From Skeletonema tropicum (lineage: Eukaryota; Bacillariophyta; Thalassiosirophyceae; Thalassiosirales; Thalassiosiraceae), in the NCBI GenBank assembly GCA_037178625.1, contig CM074130.1:4154001-4218000 (forward strand): a stretch of DNA of 64,000 nucleotides, in the 5' to 3' direction. Positions 10,217 through 19,667 of the stretch are shown here, piece by piece. The position numbers and the translations under genes were made by a program. The stretch's first letter is position 1. The number at the start of each line of letters is the position of its first letter. The notes below the pieces were generated by a model, which had not been told where the DNA came from, made no database searches, and worked only from the letters and a program-made list of their open reading frames with translations.

Positions 10217-13086
10217 GTGAAGTATTGGGTCCAAAAGTTTTTCACAAAAATGTACATTAGCACCCTTCAGCTGGTTGCTGTTGTGCCCTACGCATTGCGG
10301 GTAACAGCAGTATCTTTGGATTCTCGGGAGAATCAAAGTTTTTTAAGGCATGATGATGATGGGGATGGGCGAGCTCTTGTAGTTGCAAATTCGTGTGTTG
10401 ATGACACTGATTGCACCGATGTAGTTTGCGGTTCCTGTCCTCTATATTGTCCTGGCGCGGGATCTTGGTGCGACAATTCGGTATGCACTCAAGACTTCAA
10501 ATACAACAGCGTAGACTTGACATGGGTCGAGACGGTTTACTTTCAAGACAATTGCAATTGTTGCGAGACTGATAACGACTGCTGGCTCCCAGATGGCAGT
10601 ACCAACAATCTAATGTGCGACACAGTTACCAACATGTGTTACGATCCGGGCAATCCTCCGCCATCACCCAGTCCACCATCACCTTGCGCAGAAGACGGTC
10701 AGGATTGTTGGGACCTTTTTCATATGTATGCTGGTGGATATTGTCCTCCTGGAGGCAGCTCTTTAAGGTGAGAACTAATTATGATTGATGTCTCCCTCTT
10801 TCTCTCTCTGTTCATGACTCTAAACATCAACTATTAGTGATTGTCAAGAGTGTTCTGTTGATTCCGATTGCAGTAGTTTCGGGTTTTATGATTACTGTAT
10901 CATCGACCCCGATGCTGGAAATTACTGTGCCGAGTGTACTCTCACAGAGCATAATTGCGAGCCACCTGATGAATGTACTCCTGCCAGTTGCATCGACGAT
11001 GGTCTCTTCGTGATGTGTGAGTACGCCTCAATTTGTCAAGAACCATGTACAGGGTGCAACAGTGCTAGTCAGACGTGCGATCCCCTACCATCTGGAACGA
11101 CATGCTTTGATGGCTCAGTTGGGTTCTGTGATGGTACCGGCGGGAGTGGCAGTTGTGTCGAGTGTCTTGAGCTGAGCCATTGCGATGATTCAAATGATTG
11201 TACCTTCGACACCTGTGATAGCGGGGGTTGCGCTCACGCGGACTTGCCCCAGGGCACGGCGTGTTCCTCTGTGACTGACGGAATGTGCGACGGCTCTGGG
11301 CAGTGCGTCCAGTGTGTATCGGACAGTGATTGCGATGATGGTATCGAATGTACGACTGACAGTTGTAGCAGTGGGATATGCTCCAACCAAAACAAGGTAA
11401 GATGAAGTTAACCAGGCTCTATCCCTTCTACTGTTGGGGCGATAGATTCTGTTTGTGATACCGGGCGACTTTGCACGATCGTCGTCAACTCTTCTCTTTG
11501 ATTTGTGTTGTTTGACATTTGATACGCTTTCACGCTTTTCTAACACAATACTTTCTTCCTTTGGATTTTTGCAAAAAACATACGAACTAATTTCTGTCTC
11601 CCAAGGCTTATCAAACTCCATGCTTCAATTCCGATTGTGGCCACGATGGAAACTGCTTTTGTGACGGCAGGGGGGACTGCGACGTTGAGTGCTTCGACGA
11701 CAGCCATTGCACCCATACCTGTGACGGATGCTCCTGCGAATCTTGTATCAGTGGCAAATGTGGGCCATATGTCTACGCGCTGCCATTTGCGGAAGAATGC
11801 TATAATCAAAACTATAACAAATGTATTGGCAGCGACGTAACGGGAGGCGGTCCTGCCTGTGGCTTTTGTACCCAAGATAGTGAATGCGATGATTATAATG
11901 ACTGTACGGTGGATACCTGTGACAGTTCTTTCATGTGCCAGTACACTTCTCAGCCTTCTGGCACGCAATGCAGAATCGATATTTTTGACCCCAGTCTGGG
12001 ATCTGGATACTGCGATGGATCTTCTTCGTATTCGTACTGCGCTGAGTGTGTTGAAGACAGCCATTGTGTTGAAGCCGAGTTCTGCGACGTTCACTATTGT
12101 GCCACCCCATTTCCATCTAAAAATCCCACCAAAAGGCCAACAAATGCTCCGTCAGATTCTCCCTCGAACAAACCTTCTACTGAACCAACGAAGAACGTAA
12201 GTAATTTTGATACTGCTACTTCTTTTAAGATATATCTTACATCAATCTGACATCTGCTCTATCATCATTCAATCACTAGCCAACGTCCCCACCGACAGCT
12301 AATCCAACGAAACCACCATCAGGCAGCCCAACATCTGGACCTACGTCTAGCCCCTCCAAACCTCCTACCTCAGTCCCCACAGTGAGTTGTCCTTGCTGCA
12401 TTATATCAAGCTCAAAATACTTCGTTATTGGTTTATGCTAACACGTCTCTTTTTTCGATAAATTTCTTAGAAATCGCCCTCAGGAAGCCCTACTAAGTCA
12501 CCCTCGAAGAACGTAAGTGTCTTTTACTGCTTCTTCTTACAAACCTTGTGTAAGATGCATATATCTCATATCAATATCAAATCTGACATACTCTTCTCTT
12601 TCAATCAATCACTAGCCAACATCCTCACCAACGGATAACCCAACAAAGAACCGTGAGTGTCATATTTGAATCATCTCTTTGAATGATTTATGGGTTTGAA
12701 TAACTAACATCTCTATCGTATCATTTGTATTCTTCTTTCCAGCAACGAATCCACCAACTCCTGAACCAACGGAGGCAGTCGCAGTTGTCAAACACTTATG
12801 CATCAAGGACAACGACTTGCCCAACGCAGATATCTGTACGGATGGCCAAACCTCAGGAGCCTGCGATAATAAGCTAGAAGGAGCCAGCTGTGGTGGACCT
12901 AAGAAGTGTCGCTTCGACACATGCGCTGGAGGCCCTGGACCTAGCCCAACAAATCCACCTGAACCTGGACCTAGCCCAACAAATCAGCCAGTTGGGTGCA
13001 GCCCTTGCACGACGTGTACTGGTAATAAGAACGCATGCATTGCTTCTGGATGTACCTGGTCCAACCCCGGTAAGACCTGCAGCTAA
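10217..13086 (+). CDS. Secreted Cys-rich protein with Pro/Thr linker, seven exons
   Basis: My exon model is 10217-10767, 10838-11396, 11606-12196, 12280-12381, 12471-12512, 12616-12652 and 12743-13086. All introns are GT-AG and the phases close to give 741 aa. The N-terminus (TLQLVAVVPYALRVTA) is a signal peptide; a second in-frame ATG at residue 12 could also be used. Residues about 50-630 are packed with CxxC/CDxxC-type repeats such as 'CVSDSDCDDG', 'CVEDSHC' and 'CTQDSECDD', each about 45 residues long. A 'PTxxPSxxPS' linker is then encoded by exons 3-7, followed by a short Cys-rich tail (SPCTTCTGNKNAC). Such architecture is expected for an extracellular matrix or frustule-associated protein; the exact function is unknown. 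Confidence 0.82.
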
Positions 13087-14154
13087 GTGGGAGTTGCTCG
13101 CAAGAACAAGAACAGCATTTCAAGCCACCATTTATACACAGGGGTACCCAGGACTACTGCTATTGCAAGAAACTCAGAGATCAGATGAGCTCGTTACAAG
13201 TAAAAGTCAAAATATATAGGTATGCGATTCTGTTTTCCGAGTGGGGTTTTTCTATGACTATGAGAATCTTAAGGCGCAGTCATCAGGCTATGCAGTTGTG
13301 TGGGGGCAGCTACGTCTTGATAGTTAGTATTGTACGATACGCAGCAGTTCAAGCTTCGTGAATAACTTTCTTTCTTCTTCTTGGCATCTCAGTCTCATCA
13401 GACTAATTGCCTCTCCAATCTCTCTGTTCCACTTGTACTGCACGTCTCCTCCACTGTAACCCATCGAACGCGAACGCATACACGCTTGATCCTATGCGGC
13501 GCTCTTTCACTTTCTGTGCACCACTTACTCTATTCTTCTCTTCTTTATCCGAATGCTTGTAATTTGTAACAGCTCTTTCCGGTGCTGTTCTTTAATCTGT
13601 TCCCACTACTGACTACCGACTCTTTCTACAGATTTGCTTCCTCTTGCTTTTTCACCAGTATTGCACATCGCTGCTGCTGTGAAGCCTTCCATTCCAGTCC
13701 GTGCGCCCATTGCTGTGTTGGTTCAGGGAACCGTTCACTCCTCTCTTGGCATGGTAGGTTTGCGGGTTCGCCCTTCGGACTTCGGACTGGCGTTGGGGAT
13801 TTCTGTCCACGACGGACTGACGGACAGGAATTCAAACGAAATGACGGGAAAGCTCTGCTTTGCTCGACTAACCAACTTTACAAGCTCAAACTCGACCGAA
13901 GCTTGGATAAGACCAGTAAATGCAGCTTATATTATTGAAGGGAGCGTTTTTGGGTCACCAGCATCAAGCTGCACCGACTGACGGTGCGAGCAAGACGAGA
14001 ACTGCACAACAGGTGACGATTGTCTTATCACATTCTAGAGCAATATGTGACAGAAAATTCAAAGTACGTCTGTGCGCCTCTTGATACTAGTAGTACTGAA
14101 TTATTTGGTTCAAAGTTTGGTATTTCGACGAGAATTGCGCAGATCCCAAGAGAT
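13087..14154. other. Spacer between convergent genes, no gene seen
   Basis: This is the 3' flank of both the Cys-rich gene and tatD. Several short frames overlap each other and show no motif. The part 13900-14154 is the parent of the decayed duplicate at 9480-9684. Confidence 0.4.
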
Positions 14155-14979
14155 TTATTCTTTCATTCGGAAAAAGTCCATTGCGTTAGTTGTAGTAGTA
14201 CGGCAAACAGTGGAGAAAGTTAGATCCACATCGACCGTCTCAGCTACTTTCCTCGCAACATCAATGCAATCAGCTGGTTCGCTAGACTTACGTCCTTCCT
14301 TGAAGCCCATGAAGGGAGCATCGGTTTCTACCATAATTCGCTCCAGAGGAATTAATGGCAACATTTCCCTCAACGGAGCTCCACGCTCTTTCTTGCAAAT
14401 TGTACCAGTGAAAGCAATGTAATAACCTCTTCGTATGTATTCAATTGCCTCTTCTTTTGTTCCCGTAAAACAATGTACAACAATAGGTGGTAAAGATCCT
14501 TTGTCCATTTCATCAAGAACATTGACTAACTCAGCATGCGCTTCTCGCTCATGCAAAAATAGCGGCATATTCAACTCAACCGCAAGCTGTACCTGCTCAC
14601 GAAATGCATGAATCTGATCACCAGGTGTACTAAAATTTCGATTGAAATCTAAGCCGCATTCTCCTACAGCGACAGCTAATGGATGGTTCAGCACTTCTTT
14701 CATTTGCGCATAACATTGCCCATTCCAAGTCTTTGCATCATGAGGATGAATACCAACCGTAGCATATAAATTCTTAACACCAGTTTCTTCGAACCACGTC
14801 TGGCAAAAGTCTAAGCATTCCTTACTTCCTTCGATTGATGTACCAGTCAATATGAGTTTTGTAACACCAACATTTATTGCACGCTGGACAACATCCCTCC
14901 AATGTTTCCGAAATGCTCTATGGGTAAGATTGACGCCGATGTCAACTAAAACTTCAGTCATTTTACTCGCTGACTTCAA
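14155..14979 (-). CDS. tatD: TatD-family metal-dependent DNase
   Basis: This 274-aa single-exon protein is full length for the family. It opens with 'DIGVNLT', the form found in TatD proper rather than in the D-x-H-x-H form of its paralogues. It then shows 'GIHPHD' (about residue 78), 'GECGLDFNR' (about 112), 'LHEREAH' (about 144), 'HCFTGT' (about 170) and 'VETDAPF' (about 219). The His, Glu and Asp residues form the two-metal site of the TIM barrel. Family members are 3'-5' exonucleases linked to DNA repair and apoptotic DNA degradation. An internal ATG at residue 7 (MTEVLVDIG) may be the true start. Its extreme 3' end was duplicated to 9.5-9.8 kb. Confidence 0.95.
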   Translation of the reverse strand: MKSASKMTEVLVDIGVNLTHRAFRKHWRDVVQRAINVGVTKLILTGTSIEGSKECLDFCQTWFEETGVKNLYATVGIHPHDAKTWNGQCYAQMKEVLNHPLAVAVGECGLDFNRNFSTPGDQIHAFREQVQLAVELNMPLFLHEREAHAELVNVLDEMDKGSLPPIVVHCFTGTKEEAIEYIRRGYYIAFTGTICKKERGAPLREMLPLIPLERIMVETDAPFMGFKEGRKSSEPADCIDVARKVAETVDVDLTFSTVCRTTTTNAMDFFRMKE

Positions 14980-15119
14980 ACCTATACGGCGCGATCGACA
15001 GCCACAGCAGCATGATAAAAGAAAATGATGGATTCACATACATACTTACAACATGATGATGATGATGTACAATACTGTACTATTGAGTTCAGCTTGCAAG
15101 TTTTTTTCAATTTAAGGCT

Positions 15120-15542
15120 GTTGGTGGAAAGTAAGGTATCGATAAGATCCTAATGGCCAAGGGATGAAGATTACTACTGCAAGCAAGGTCAAAAACCTTC
15201 TAGTTACTGTGTTATTGAGGGTCGTAGGAAGCCAATTTTCACCATGGTCTGGGTCCATTTTTGATGGTTGATGGCAAGTGAGTACCGTTTGTACATTGGA
15301 ACTAGTATAAACCAATACGATACTGGGTTTTTATCGGAAGCCACACTCGACTTAAAAACTTCAAGTTGGAGGAGGTCGCTTAATTGTGCGACGCTTATAG
15401 CACTTTTGCTACCCACATATATATACACAAACGGCGGCTATATTTCACAGAGGAAGAACTGACGTGTGCTATGTGTGATAAAAAAATAATGGAGTCGAAA
15501 CTCCCACAAGAAAAAAAGTTAAGCGTCGCACAAAATAGGTGC
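15120..15542. repeat. Left arm of an inverted repeat (partner 17498-17930)
   Basis: Reading this segment in reverse complement follows 17498-17930, with moderate divergence. Shared blocks include 'ttggtggaaagtaaggtatc', 'accatggtctgggtccattt' and 'taagcgtcgcacaaaatagg'. A third copy, in the orientation of the right arm, is at 32977-33408. The arms enclose the fold-back element at 15686-16049. Confidence 0.75.
15384..15533. mobile_element. Small TIR element, copy 1 (TTGTGCGACGCTTA ends)
   Basis: The 150-bp unit has perfect 14-bp inverted termini TTGTGCGACGCTTA (15384-15397 and the reverse at 15520-15533). Copies with identical termini are at 17510-17649 and 32989-33128 (140 bp each). No coding capacity is seen. 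Target duplication is unclear. It is nested inside the larger inverted repeat, so the element predates that duplication. Confidence 0.6.
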
Positions 15543-15685
15543 GCGCGGTTTGCATTTAGGTCCCGAGTTGGAACTCGTGAATCCACCATTTTTACTAGCG
15601 AACCTCACACAAAACTCCCCACAAAACTACACACTCCCAACGACCATGTCAACAAACCTACTCCACAGCCTGATAAAGAGTCATG

Positions 15686-16049
15686 CACGGGAACCTGGGG
15701 TTGACAGTGGCTGCTTTTTGTTAGCAGCCGATTTGTCGAGAGCTTGCCAGGAGTTTCAAGTCGTGGTTCTAAAAAATCTAGCGTTGAGGTGCGTTGAGGT
15801 TGATTTCTGATGGCCTGTTCCGTCAAAAACTTGCGCCAACGTGCAAACTTGCTGCCACCGCCACGAGTGACGTGCTGCTTGGCGGCGCACCGTGTCAGAT
15901 GGCCGATCCGTGGCGTCGGCGGCAAGTTTTTGACGGAACAGGCCATCCTCAACGCACCTCAACGCTAGATTTTGTAAAACACGACTTGAAACTCCTGGCA
16001 AGCTCTTGACAAATCTCTCAGCAAGACGTGTCAACCCCAGGTTCCCGTG
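15686..16049. mobile_element. Fold-back MITE with 7-8 bp target duplication
   Basis: This is a 364-bp near-palindrome: arms of about 130-150 bp (15686-15835 and 15920-16049) surround a GC-rich centre. The ends read CACGGGAACC and GGTTCCCGTG. It is flanked on both sides by 'agtcatg' (15679-15685 and 16050-16056). Including the ambiguous terminal G gives an 8-bp 'gagtcatg', the length typical of hAT elements. There is no open frame of note. A non-autonomous hAT-type fold-back element is the simplest reading. Confidence 0.72.
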
Positions 16050-16899
16050 AGTCATGGTAGGATTGTAACACCATCAACCAGCCATTATATGACAGCCCAT
16101 ATTATTAGCTTTCTATAGAGCCACTGGTCAGCATTTCAACTACTATATTCGCCATGCAGTAGTTGCGCAACATTGGACATGTGGCGTCAGGAGGCGATTT
16201 TTGTTACTGATTTTTACATGATAAAAATGACGAAATCGCTACTATGTTATCTCCATCAGTAATAGATATAAATTGTTCAATTAAGGAATAATCATATTCG
16301 GATAGACTTCAGTTTGGCATCCTCAATCGCCATTTTTGTCGAAGGTCAATTTTTGTGCCTGCTATAGTGGAGGTACTGACATGGTTGTTTGCTGCTTTTT
16401 GTTCTGTCCGTGGTTTGTTACCATTCGCATGCATTTTTTTCCCATTCGCATTTTTTTGCGCGGTACCTTGCACATTCAAATCAATGGAACAGTATTTTGG
16501 GAAGAGGATGAAGAGGATGAAGAGGATGAACGTAGTACATAAGTAGGTACATACATAGACTTCGACAATGGGGAGTTGTACTGTCACCACCGACACAATG
16601 TCGAGAGAAGACGTTCTTCGCACCCTCCATTCCGATGCCAAACACCTCCAGCCAAATGTGGGCAATATGCCCGTATGGCGGCTTAGGTCCAATGTTCCGC
16701 AGATTCCTATTCGGCGACGACCCCATCCAACCACTCTCCTTTTCAGCCAGCAAGCCTCACGCAGCGAAGATGTATCGCGACTCACTCCAAAGCTCAGCTC
16801 CTCATGGCATCCTTCCCCTTGCAAATTCCTCATGGTCTACTTCCAAACCAGCCCACCAGCGATTCTATGGCCACTCCTACACAGCACCCACCCCTCAGA
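16050..16899. other. Unassigned; possible relic ORF at its right end
   Basis: A 129-codon plus-strand frame beginning at 16635 (motifs 'MWAICPYGG', 'RRFLFGDDP') looks protein-like and runs into the 1.23-kb repeat, whose second copy preserves only its tail. I do not recognise it; it may be a transposon-gene fragment. A short (gaggatgaa)n run lies near 16505-16530. Confidence 0.35.
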
Positions 16900-17239
16900 T
16901 CCATTTCCTTCAACAGTTTAACCTTGCCTGCACCAAGGCGTTCGTTTTCCACATCCGTCGACCAGTTAGTTCCCAGCAGGCTGCACAGGCGTCTTCGGGA
17001 CCAGCCCGAGCCTCTCCAGGTTGAATTCTTCTTTCTCTACTGACACTGGTGTCTAGAGAGTATGTAGTGATTAAAATAATCTATCTATGTAATAAATAAT
17101 ACATAAGTATATAGGACCCTTGCTAGACGTAAGTAGGTACATATATACATACCTGTAAAAACTCGACCATTAAAATAATCTATATCCAGGTTTAAATTCT
17201 TCTTTCTCTACTGACACCGGTGTCTAGAGAGAGTACTCC

Positions 17240-17465
17240 TAGTGACTAAAATAATCTATCTATCTATCTATTTTAAATAAGTAGTGACTAAAATAATCTA
17301 TCTATATAAGTATCTATCTATCTATCTACTACACCGGTGTCTAGAGAGTTAGATAGATAGATAGATAGATAGATAGATTAGTGTCTCTAGAGAGTTAGAT
17401 AGATAGATAGATTATTTTATTCAGAGTACATAGTGACTAAAATAATCTATCTATCTATCTACTTT
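17240..17465. repeat. GATA/TATC microsatellite cluster
   Basis: Tracts of (atct)n and, further on, (gata)n can pair with one another, interleaved with 'gtgactaaaataatc' and 'gtgtctagagag'. The same cluster, with different tract lengths, is at 32725-32940. Confidence 0.85.
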
Positions 17466-17509
17466 CTACCCATTACTGTTCATTTGGAATGAATTTGCAA
17501 GCACCTATT

Positions 17510-17649
17510 TTGTGCGACGCTTAACTTTTTTTCTCGTAGGAGTTTTAGCTCCGTTATTTTTTTAAAACGCGCGTCAGTTCTTCCTCTGTGTTTTGATCTG
17601 ACCGCCGTTTGTGTTTATGTGGGTAGCAAAAGTGCTAAGCGTCGCACAA
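17510..17649. mobile_element. Small TIR element, copy 2 (TTGTGCGACGCTTA ends)
   Basis: This 140-bp unit has the same 14-bp inverted termini as 15384-15533, inside the direct repeat 16900-18130. No coding capacity. Confidence 0.6.
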
Positions 17650-18134
17650 TTAAGCAACCTCCTCAAATTTAGCTCCAACTTGAAGTTGTGTCAATTAAGT
17701 GTGGCTTCCGATAAAAACCCAGTACCGTTTCCATGTGTACTAGTTCCTATGTACATGCGGTACTCACTTGCCATCAACCATCAAAAATGGACCCAGACCA
17801 TGGTGAAAAATAGCTTCCTACGATCCTCAATAACGCAGTAACTAGACGGGTTTTGACCTTACTTGCAGTGGTAATCTTCATTCCTTGGCCATTAGGGTCT
17901 TATTGATACCTTACTTTCCACCATTAGCCCGCTATTAAAATTCGACTTGCAAACTGAACTCAAATGAACAGTAGGGATCTGTCCGATCGACATCATCCTT
18001 ATTGAGTCTCCATGGCACTCGGGACTCTTCAAGTGTCATCGGTCATTCCTTAGCCGATCTTGACTAGATAAGCGACCATCATCGCATCGTTTCAAGGCCT
18101 GATTCATCGTGACTCATCATAGACTAAGCCACTA

Positions 18135-18206
18135 CTATGCTGCAGGCTTCCCTTGAAGATTTTGGTTGTTGCGGTCGGATCCGCCGGCTGTGCCGTCGGA
18201 CGCCAT
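18135..18206 (-). pseudogene. Truncated start of the MINDY-like gene
   Basis: An ATG at 18206 begins the same protein as the gene at 37502 (MASDGTAGGSDRNNQ) but is cut after 23 codons, where the inverted arm meets the direct repeat and a TAG follows. It carries the parental 5' flank, so it may still be transcribed, but it encodes no domain. Confidence 0.8.
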
Positions 18207-18221
18207 GGTGATAAGTGAACT

Positions 18222-18274
18222 GGATGATGTTGGAAAGAAGATAGCAATTCATGGTACTATTGGGATTCCGTGGT
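18222..18274 (-). repeat. 53-bp Penelope-like relic, copy in left arm
   Basis: This matches the beginning of the truncated RT frame (23240-23292) with two mismatches, including the stop-distal 'ggatgatgttgg' edge. The same 53 bp lies at 37427-37479 in the other arm, 22 bp before the MINDY-like start codon. Confidence 0.75.
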
Positions 18275-18722
18275 CTATGAGACACTTCGCACTTCCTGCC
18301 GGTATTCACTCTGGTAATCGGTAATCAGAGGGGTTCGCATCTGCCAGGGGTTCGGGTTCGCAGGTTTAGATATGTCTCCCGGAGCTTTAGAGTACCATAA
18401 GTACTTATTCCCCGTGTTTGTCCCAGAGAAGGGAAAAACGATGCATGTTATGATGTTTAATAGATTTCCGGAAGATCCGAGCATCATTCGAATTTGACTG
18501 TTCCCGTGATAGATATCAATTATTTGATGGCCGAACACCAAGCACGAAGTGTGTGCATACTTAACGCGATCTCACGACCACAACTCCCGAACATTATCAC
18601 ATCTCACAACTAAAAGCGCTGTAGTTTGTAGACTACTTCTGTACTTGTTGTATCTTCTCAGAGATACAGAGACTCATATTTAAGTCAGAGAGGGACCAAA
18701 TAACATCTCCAATCAAAGTATC
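18275..18722. other. 5' flank of family copy 2
   Basis: This non-coding flank is repeated in reverse at 36980-37426. The last 130 bp carry the subtype-2 upstream words ('gtttgtagactac', 'atctctgagaag' type) shared with 1591-1730. An 88-codon minus-strand frame duplicated in both arms has no domain and is not called. Confidence 0.4.
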
Positions 18723-19238
18723 ATGGAAGCAGTTAGAACCAACAATGGCAACGATCTGATTGTCGATTTTTGCCATCGAACGCGATCATCAGATACAGAT
18801 ACTCACGGCGACGACGAGGTGACTGCAACGAAGACGGTAAAGAGGCAAGTGAGTTTCTCCAAAGACATCGTCGTCCATTACTGTCAATACCCATCAAGGA
18901 ACGAGATCTCCAAGCGCTGGCACTCCAAGACAGACAAGTTCTTCTTCTCACATGAAATGTCTCGCGATGTCCGATGCATTCGTTTTCTACTATCAACTAC
19001 ACCGATGGAAGCTGTGGAGAAAGAGGCTCTCTACAAGTGCGTTGGACTAGAAGCTCACTTATCCGGCAAGGTCACGAGATTCCTGAGGGAAAGGAAACGT
19101 AAATATGTGCATTCGATAGTGGAGATGCAGGATTCTCTCAGTGACGAGCAGCTTGCTGCGTATGCTGAGACTCAATCTTCGCAGTCCAGAGAAAGAGCAC
19201 AGAAGCTTGCAGCTGGTTACTTGGAGATATTGTCGTAG
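18723..19238 (+). CDS. 171-aa repeated-family protein, copy 2 (left arm)
   Basis: This 171-aa member of the 173-aa family is identical in protein to the copy at 36464-36979 on the opposite arm. Relative to the 443 and 33945 copies it differs mainly in residues 1-60 (FCHRTRSSD, 'DDEVTATKTVKRQ'), while the C-terminal two thirds are nearly unchanged. The intact frame and start in four copies suggest selection or very recent spread. Function is unknown. Confidence 0.8.
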   Translation: MEAVRTNNGNDLIVDFCHRTRSSDTDTHGDDEVTATKTVKRQVSFSKDIVVHYCQYPSRNEISKRWHSKTDKFFFSHEMSRDVRCIRFLLSTTPMEAVEKEALYKCVGLEAHLSGKVTRFLRERKRKYVHSIVEMQDSLSDEQLAAYAETQSSQSRERAQKLAAGYLEILS

Positions 19239-19659
19239 ACATAGGGAATAGGGAATGAATGATGGCAGTACAAAGACTGCAAGGTTCAAGTTTTGTTCTT
19301 GTTAATGAATTCAATCGGGAGGAAATAGTGTAGATAGAGCCTGGAGGAAATAGTGTAAACAGAGCCCGGAGTAATGTAAATAGACCATAGAATTTTCTAT
19401 CTCGACCTGTGCAGGCCAAGGTCTATCGTACAAGAGATTTGATAGTACCTAATATCTTATGAGTTTAATGACATGGTTCCCGTGATGACATCTCTATTGT
19501 AAATCTTCAATCTTCGACAACACAAAGCAAGTGTACTTACAGTTATGACCCTACGTACGCGAGAGACGAGAGAGGCTTTAAAGGATAAACCTTACCTCGC
19601 GGCAAGGGTAAATGAATCGTCTTCGCGTACCTTTTTGCATACTTTGTTCATACGAGTAA
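19239..19659. other. 3' flank of family copy 2, no gene
   Basis: This is non-coding and repeated in reverse at 36059-36463. It ends at the hAT-like insertion site. Confidence 0.5.
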
Positions 19660-19667
19660 GTACTTAC

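Larger units (their letters stand above)
16900..18130. repeat. 1.23-kb direct repeat, copy 1
   Basis: This is almost identical to 32375-33608 in the same orientation, with small indels in microsatellites and few substitutions. It contains (TATC)n/(GATA)n tracts, several 'cggtgtctagagag' motifs, one TTGTGCGACGCTTA MITE and the arm of the older inverted repeat. The ends do not show TG...CA, and there is no target duplication, so it is not an LTR in the usual sense. Copy 2 abuts the right end of the YR retroelement. Confidence 0.88.
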
